From positions 62,001 to 126,000 of the forward strand of contig JAKFEE010000031.1 of the NCBI GenBank assembly GCA_036675815.1: DNA of 64,000 bases, given 5' to 3'. The DNA comes from JAKFEE01 sp036675815 (lineage in GTDB: Bacteria; Pseudomonadota; Alphaproteobacteria; Rhodospirillales; Magnetospirillaceae). Shown in pieces: positions 60,337-64,000 of the stretch. Positions within the stretch are counted from its first letter, which is position 1. Each line of letters opens with the position of its first letter. Below the pieces are notes generated by a model. That model was not told the DNA's origin. It ran no database searches and was given only the letters and a program-made list of their open reading frames with translations. A program made the translations under genes and the position numbers.

Positions 60337-60993
60337 ATGCGCTATTGCATCGCCATGCCTGATAGCCGCCTCTACCTGATCACGCCGCCGACCATTCCCG
60401 ACCTGGCCGCTTTCGCCGCGGTGTTGGCGGAGGCCCTCGATGCCGGCGATGTCGGATGCGTCCAACTGCGCCTCAAAGGCCACGCCGACGACGCGGTGCT
60501 CGCCGCCGCCGAGGCCTTGCGGCCGGTGGTGCAAGGGCGCGACGTCGCCTTCCTGCTCAACGATCGCCCGGACCTGGCGGTGCGCGCCGGCTGCGATGGC
60601 GTGCATATCGGCCAGGGCGACATGTCCTATCGCGAGGCGCGGCGCCTCGTCGGCGCCGATGCCATCGTCGGTGTGACCTGCCACGATTCGCGCCACCTCG
60701 CCATGGAGGCGGGCGAGGCGGGCGCCGATTACGTCGCCTTCGGCGCCTTCTTTCCGACCACGACCAAGGAGGCCACGGTCCAGGGCGCGCCGATCGAACT
60801 GCTGAATTGGTGGGCCGACGTCATGACCGTGCCCTGTGTGGCGATCGGCGGCATCACCGTCGACAACTGCCGGCCGCTGGTCGAGGCGGGCGCCGACTTC
60901 CTTGCCGTGTGCAACGGCGTCTGGGAGCATGCCGACGGCCCGGCGGCGGCGGTGCGCGCCTTCAACCGGATCTTCGACGACCTGCGCGGCTAG
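60337..60993 (+). CDS. thiE: Thiamine-phosphate synthase
   Basis: Joins the hydroxymethylpyrimidine and thiazole moieties to make thiamine phosphate (218 aa, TIM barrel). Motifs in order: LYLITPP, VQLRLKG, LLNDRPDLAVRAGCDGVHIGQGDM, GVTCHDSRH, a FGAFFPTTTKE loop that binds pyrophosphate, and VAIGGITVDN. All expected residues are present. An in-frame ATG at 60355 (MPDSRLYLI) is an equally possible start, as neither has a good ribosome site. No TPP riboswitch is seen in the 41 bases upstream. It is a stand-alone gene followed by a family D repeat. Confidence 0.9.
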   Translation: MRYCIAMPDSRLYLITPPTIPDLAAFAAVLAEALDAGDVGCVQLRLKGHADDAVLAAAEALRPVVQGRDVAFLLNDRPDLAVRAGCDGVHIGQGDMSYREARRLVGADAIVGVTCHDSRHLAMEAGEAGADYVAFGAFFPTTTKEATVQGAPIELLNWWADVMTVPCVAIGGITVDNCRPLVEAGADFLAVCNGVWEHADGPAAAVRAFNRIFDDLRG

Positions 60994-61041
60994 AGCTGAT
61001 CGGTTTAGGTTAATCCACATCGGCGTTCCGGAGCCGTCAGA

Positions 61042-61098
61042 CGGAGTGCGGACCTCCAGGTCCGCACGCGGAAGGCGGAGCTGGAGCTCCGCGCTCCG
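61042..61098. repeat. Family D palindromic repeat
   Basis: CGGAG-TGCGGACCTCCAGGTCCGCA (61047-61066), then GCGGAGCTGGAGCTCCGC (61075-61092) and closing CTCCG. Two nested hairpins between the facing ends of thiE and the small exported protein gene could terminate both. Confidence 0.7.
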
Positions 61099-61124
61099 GG
61101 TGAGAGCCACGCAGCGCACCGCCC

Positions 61125-61595
61125 TCACTGGGGGGCGGAGGTCAGTTGCGCCGTCTCCTGCACCTCGGCCGCCGCTTGCTGCAAGTCTTTCAGGGCCTGG
61201 ATCGCCGGCTCGGGGGCGTCGGCCTCGATCGCGGTCATTGCCTGCTTGGCGCTTTGCATTTCCTGGCGGGTGTTGCGGATGGCCTGTTGCGCCTCGTCGC
61301 CGGTCTTCACCCCCTGCAGGTCCTTGAGTGCCGCGTCGAGTTGATCCAGGCCGCTGTCCACCATACGGCGCGCCTCGCCGATTTGTTGGGCATCCAACTG
61401 GCCGGTATCCTTGGCGCGCTGGAGATGCGTGGCGGCCTGTTGCAGTTGGGTTTGCCCCAGCACGAGCTTTTGCTGGGCGGCAGCCTGGGATTGCTGCTGT
61501 TCCTGCTGCTGCGCCGGCTGCGCCGACAGCGGCCCTGTGGTGATCGAGGCGGTGATCGAGGCGGCGAGCGCCGCGGTCAGGAAGCGTGAGGTCAT
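61125..61595 (-). CDS. Small exported Gln/Ala-rich coiled-coil protein
   Basis: A 156-residue secreted protein with a signal peptide of about 25 residues (TTGPLSAQP). The mature part is Gln/Ala-rich and predicted all-helical, with heptad-like hydrophobic spacing (LVLGQTQLQQAATHLQRAKD and LDQLDAALKDLQGVK). No enzyme motif is seen. It is divergent from the ThDP enzyme gene. It may be a periplasmic structural or binding protein; no family is recognised. Confidence 0.75.
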   Translation of the reverse strand: MTSRFLTAALAASITASITTGPLSAQPAQQQEQQQSQAAAQQKLVLGQTQLQQAATHLQRAKDTGQLDAQQIGEARRMVDSGLDQLDAALKDLQGVKTGDEAQQAIRNTRQEMQSAKQAMTAIEADAPEPAIQALKDLQQAAAEVQETAQLTSAPQ

Positions 61596-61709
61596 AGACA
61601 AGCCCCGGTTCTCTCGACGACATTTCGCCAACGCCCGGCGCGCGCGGTGGTTCCCTTGACCGGCGCCCGCCCGGCGCGCAGCATGGCGGCCGATTGCAGC
61701 GGAGGCGGC

Positions 61710-63392
61710 ATGAAAAGCGCCATGATTTCGGCCCGCAGCGGCGGTGCCATTCTTGCCGACGGCCTCATCGCCCAAGGCGTCGACACCGTTTTCTGCGTGC
61801 CCGGCGAGAGTTATCTGCCATTCCTCGATGCCGCCTACGACCGCCGCGATCGCCTCAAGCTGATCACCTGCCGCCAGGAAGGCGGTGCCGCCTACATGGC
61901 CGAAGCCTATGGCAAGCTTACCGGCCGGCCCGGGGTGTGCTTCGTCACCCGTGGCCCCGGCGCCTGCAACGCTTCGGTCGGGGTGCACACCGCGTTCCAG
62001 GATTCCACCCCGATGGTGTTGCTGGTGGGGCAGGTGGAACGGCCGACGCGTGGGCGCGAAGCCTTCCAGGAGGTCGAGTATCGCCTGATGTTCGCGCCCC
62101 TGGCCAAGTGGGTGGGCGAGGTCGATGCCGCCGAGCGCCTGCCCGAGGCGCTGGCCCGCGCCTTCGCCATTGCCACGTCCGGGCGGCCTGGCCCGGCGGT
62201 GCTGGTCATGCCCGAGGACATGCTGGGCGATGTCGCCGCGGTGGCCGATGTGCCGCATGTTCCCGCCGCCGCGGGCGATGCCGGCGAGGCCGATATGGCG
62301 CGCCTGCGGTCGTTGCTGATGACGGCACGCCGCCCGCTCGCCATCGTCGGTGGCGGCGGCTGGAACGACGAGGCGCGCCGCGACTTCACCGCCTTCGCCG
62401 AAGCCTCTGGCCTACCGGTTGCCGCCTCGTTCCGCTGCCAGGACATCGTCGACAACACCAGCGCGGCCTATGTCGGCGAACTCGGTACGTCGGTCAGCCC
62501 GCACCTGGCGCAACGCGTCCGCGACGCCGACCTGTTGCTGGTGGTGGGGGCGCGCCTGGGCGAGATGACCACCCAGGGCTACACCCTGGTCGAGGCGCCG
62601 GTGCCGCGCCAGACCCTTGTGCACATCCACCCGGCCGCCGAAGAGCTGGGCCGCGTCTACCATCCGGCGCTGGGCGTCACCGCCGGGATGGCCGCGGCGG
62701 CCCAGGCCCTGCGGCGGCACGTGCAGCTCGATGCCGCGGCCTGGCGCGACTGGCTGCGGGCGGCGCGCACCGACTACGAGGCCAATCTGCAGCCCGGGCC
62801 GTGCCCGGGCGCGCTGGACATGGGCCAGGTGATGCTGTGGCTGCGCCGGCGCCTGCCGGCCGACGCCATCGTCACCAACGGCGCCGGCAACTATTCGGGG
62901 TGGACCCAGCGCTTCCATCAATATCGGACGTGGCGGTCGCAGCTGGCGCCGACCAACGGCTCGATGGGCTATGGCGTCCCGGCGGCGCTGACCGCCAAGG
63001 TGGTGCACCCCGAGCGTACCGTCGTCTGTTGGACTGGCGACGGCGATTTCCTGATGACCGGGCAGGAGCTGGCCACCGCCGTGCTGCACGACCTCGCGCC
63101 GGTGATCCTGCTGGTCAACAACGGCATGTACGGCACCATCCGCATGCACCAGGAGCGCCACTATCCCGGCCGCGCCCTGGCCACCGACCTGGTCAACCCC
63201 GATTTCGCCGCCCTGGCGCGCTCGTTCGGTGCGCATGCCGAGACGATCGATGCCACCGAGCAGTTTGCGCCGGCGTTCGAGCGGGCGCTGGGGGCGGGAA
63301 GGGTGGCGCTGCTCGAACTGCGCATCGACCCCGAGGCCATCAGCACCCGGACCACCCTCTCGGCTATCCGAAATCGAGTCCCGCAATCCTGA
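61710..63392 (+). CDS. Thiamine diphosphate-dependent enzyme, acetolactate synthase-like
   Basis: Three-domain ThDP enzyme (560 aa): PYR domain with activating Glu57 (CRQEGGAAYMAEAYGK), central TH3 domain (about 190-325, with VGGGGWND), and PP domain with the Mg/ThDP motif GDGDFLMTGQEL ending NNGMYGTI. It could be an acetolactate synthase, a 2-oxoacid decarboxylase or a carboligase. No small regulatory (ACT) subunit follows, so it is probably a catabolic member and not biosynthetic IlvB. The ATG at 61710 has GGAGG four bases upstream; earlier in-frame starts lack this. Confidence 0.85.
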   Translation: MKSAMISARSGGAILADGLIAQGVDTVFCVPGESYLPFLDAAYDRRDRLKLITCRQEGGAAYMAEAYGKLTGRPGVCFVTRGPGACNASVGVHTAFQDSTPMVLLVGQVERPTRGREAFQEVEYRLMFAPLAKWVGEVDAAERLPEALARAFAIATSGRPGPAVLVMPEDMLGDVAAVADVPHVPAAAGDAGEADMARLRSLLMTARRPLAIVGGGGWNDEARRDFTAFAEASGLPVAASFRCQDIVDNTSAAYVGELGTSVSPHLAQRVRDADLLLVVGARLGEMTTQGYTLVEAPVPRQTLVHIHPAAEELGRVYHPALGVTAGMAAAAQALRRHVQLDAAAWRDWLRAARTDYEANLQPGPCPGALDMGQVMLWLRRRLPADAIVTNGAGNYSGWTQRFHQYRTWRSQLAPTNGSMGYGVPAALTAKVVHPERTVVCWTGDGDFLMTGQELATAVLHDLAPVILLVNNGMYGTIRMHQERHYPGRALATDLVNPDFAALARSFGAHAETIDATEQFAPAFERALGAGRVALLELRIDPEAISTRTTLSAIRNRVPQS

Positions 63393-63403
63393 GGGGATGG
63401 TTC

Positions 63404-63512
63404 ACCACAGAGGCACAGAGACACCGAGGGGACACAGAGAAGAAGCAGGACTGCCGGCTACGCCGGCGGTAGACCGCTCCGTGCCGTCTCGGTGTCTCTG
63501 TTCCTCTGTGGT
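63404..63512. repeat. Long inverted repeat of the CACAGAGG type (family E)
   Basis: Arms 63404-63428 and 63488-63512 are 25 bases each and pair at 24 positions: ACCACAGAGGCACAGAGACA... against CTCGGTGTCTCTGTTCCTCT.... The 59-base centre holds a further GCCGGC-TAC-GCCGGC hairpin. It lies between the ThDP enzyme and cytochrome b561 genes. Similar ACAGAG-type repeats occur in many bacteria. Confidence 0.8.
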
Positions 63513-63619
63513 CGCGTTATCGCATCATGGCGGAGCGGCAATGAGGCGCTCGCCGGTTCATCATCGGTTTAGCCGGGATTTGGCAGCATCCGTGGCAAAT
63601 GGAGATGGAGGCAATGACG

Positions 63620-64000
63620 ATGCGCAATACGAGCGAGCGCTACGGCGCGATGGCGCAGGGCCTGCACTGGCTGATGGCGCTGATGATCATCGGACTGTTC
63701 GGCGTCGGTCTATGGATGGGCGGCCTGCCGAACGGCGAGTTCAAGGGCCAGGTCTACGGCCTTCACAAGGCCATGGGCGTGCTGGTCCTGCTGCTGGTCG
63801 TCTTCCGCCTGATCTGGCGCCAGGTGAACGTTCAGCCGCGCCCGCAGTACGAAGCCGCGTGGGAGCATACGCTCGCCACGGCCATGCATTGGGCGCTCTA
63901 TGCGCTGATGCTGGCGGTTCCCGTGATCGGCTGGCTGATGTCGGACACGGGCGGCCGCCCCGTCTCGTTCTTCGGCCTCTACACCTTCCCGCTGTTCATC
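63620..64000 (+). CDS. Cytochrome b561 family protein, cut by window end
   Basis: N-terminal 127 codons of a four-helix diheme membrane cytochrome b (YodB/CybB type), which passes electrons between the quinone pool and partners, or removes superoxide. Heme ligand candidates are the His of GLHWLMAL (helix 1), the His of YGLHKAMG (helix 2) and the His of AMHWALYALM (helix 3). Three helices are visible before the window ends. GGAGG lies eight bases before the ATG at 63620; an ATG at 63614 is in frame but too close to that site. The 3' end is missing. Confidence 0.88.
   Translation, partial: MRNTSERYGAMAQGLHWLMALMIIGLFGVGLWMGGLPNGEFKGQVYGLHKAMGVLVLLLVVFRLIWRQVNVQPRPQYEAAWEHTLATAMHWALYALMLAVPVIGWLMSDTGGRPVSFFGLYTFPLFI

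Overview
This window reads as GC-rich alphaproteobacterial chromosome, most likely Rhodospirillales in the broad sense. Supporting signs are the dxr-rseP-bamA-skp-lpxD-fabZ-lpxA-lpxI-lpxB order, a GTTC-N7-GTTC LexA box, a RegB/RegA redox pair, a DUF2336 gene, UbiTUV anaerobic quinone genes, and many short palindromes between genes. I saw no tRNA, rRNA, CRISPR array or intact insertion sequence. No gene-free stretch exceeds 300 bases; most larger gaps (8.8-9.1, 23.8-24.4, 43.1-43.4, 54.9-55.1, 63.4-63.6 kb) are filled with repeats.

Layout. 1-8.8 kb: envelope operon (RseP, BamA, Skp, lipid A synthesis), then glyoxalase I. 9-15.7 kb: gltA with an overlapping micro-gene, gltX, comEC, lexA and a Rid-family gene. 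15.8-17.5 kb: MarR regulator with NnrS, divergent from the Rid gene across a palindrome. 17.5-39.1 kb: a minus-strand catabolic supercluster. In transcription order it encodes a MaoC-type hydratase pair, thiolase, acyl-CoA synthetase, HyuA/HyuB, acyl-CoA dehydrogenase, split B12 acyl-CoA mutase, three-subunit molybdenum hydroxylase, CoA-transferase, SDR, TRAP transporter and an ABC-type binding protein. 39.1-45.7 kb: divergent plus-strand unit with a TetR regulator, cysteine desulfurase, Old-Yellow-Enzyme/dienoyl-CoA reductase-like protein, a three-gene hotdog thioesterase unit and a second ABC-type binding protein. Three copies of a TTTACG-CGTAAA palindrome lie between the two units, so TetR probably controls both. 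45.8-49.2 kb: chemoreceptor, GST, MepA-like endopeptidase. 49.2-56.1 kb: redox island (RegB, RegA, DUF2336, Crp/Fnr regulator, UbiT, UbiU, UbiV). 56.3-59.7 kb: a secreted metalloprotease with a PEP-CTERM-like tail, then DUF3501, HdrD/GlpC-like and rubrerythrin genes. 60-64 kb: small exported proteins, thiE, a ThDP enzyme and a truncated cytochrome b561.

How it may work together (inference). The 17.5-45.6 kb genes look like a complete route for importing an organic acid (TRAP, binding proteins), activating it (CoA ligase, CoA-transferase), and processing it by Mo-hydroxylation, ATP-dependent HyuAB chemistry, B12 rearrangement, dehydrogenation, hydration and thiolysis. I do not recognise this combination as a described pathway. 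The cysteine desulfurase could sulfurate the molybdenum cofactor. A second candidate for something undescribed is a GIY-YIG nuclease gene bracketed on both sides by inverted pairs of the genome's repeated palindrome, which recalls REP/RAYT elements but with a different nuclease family.
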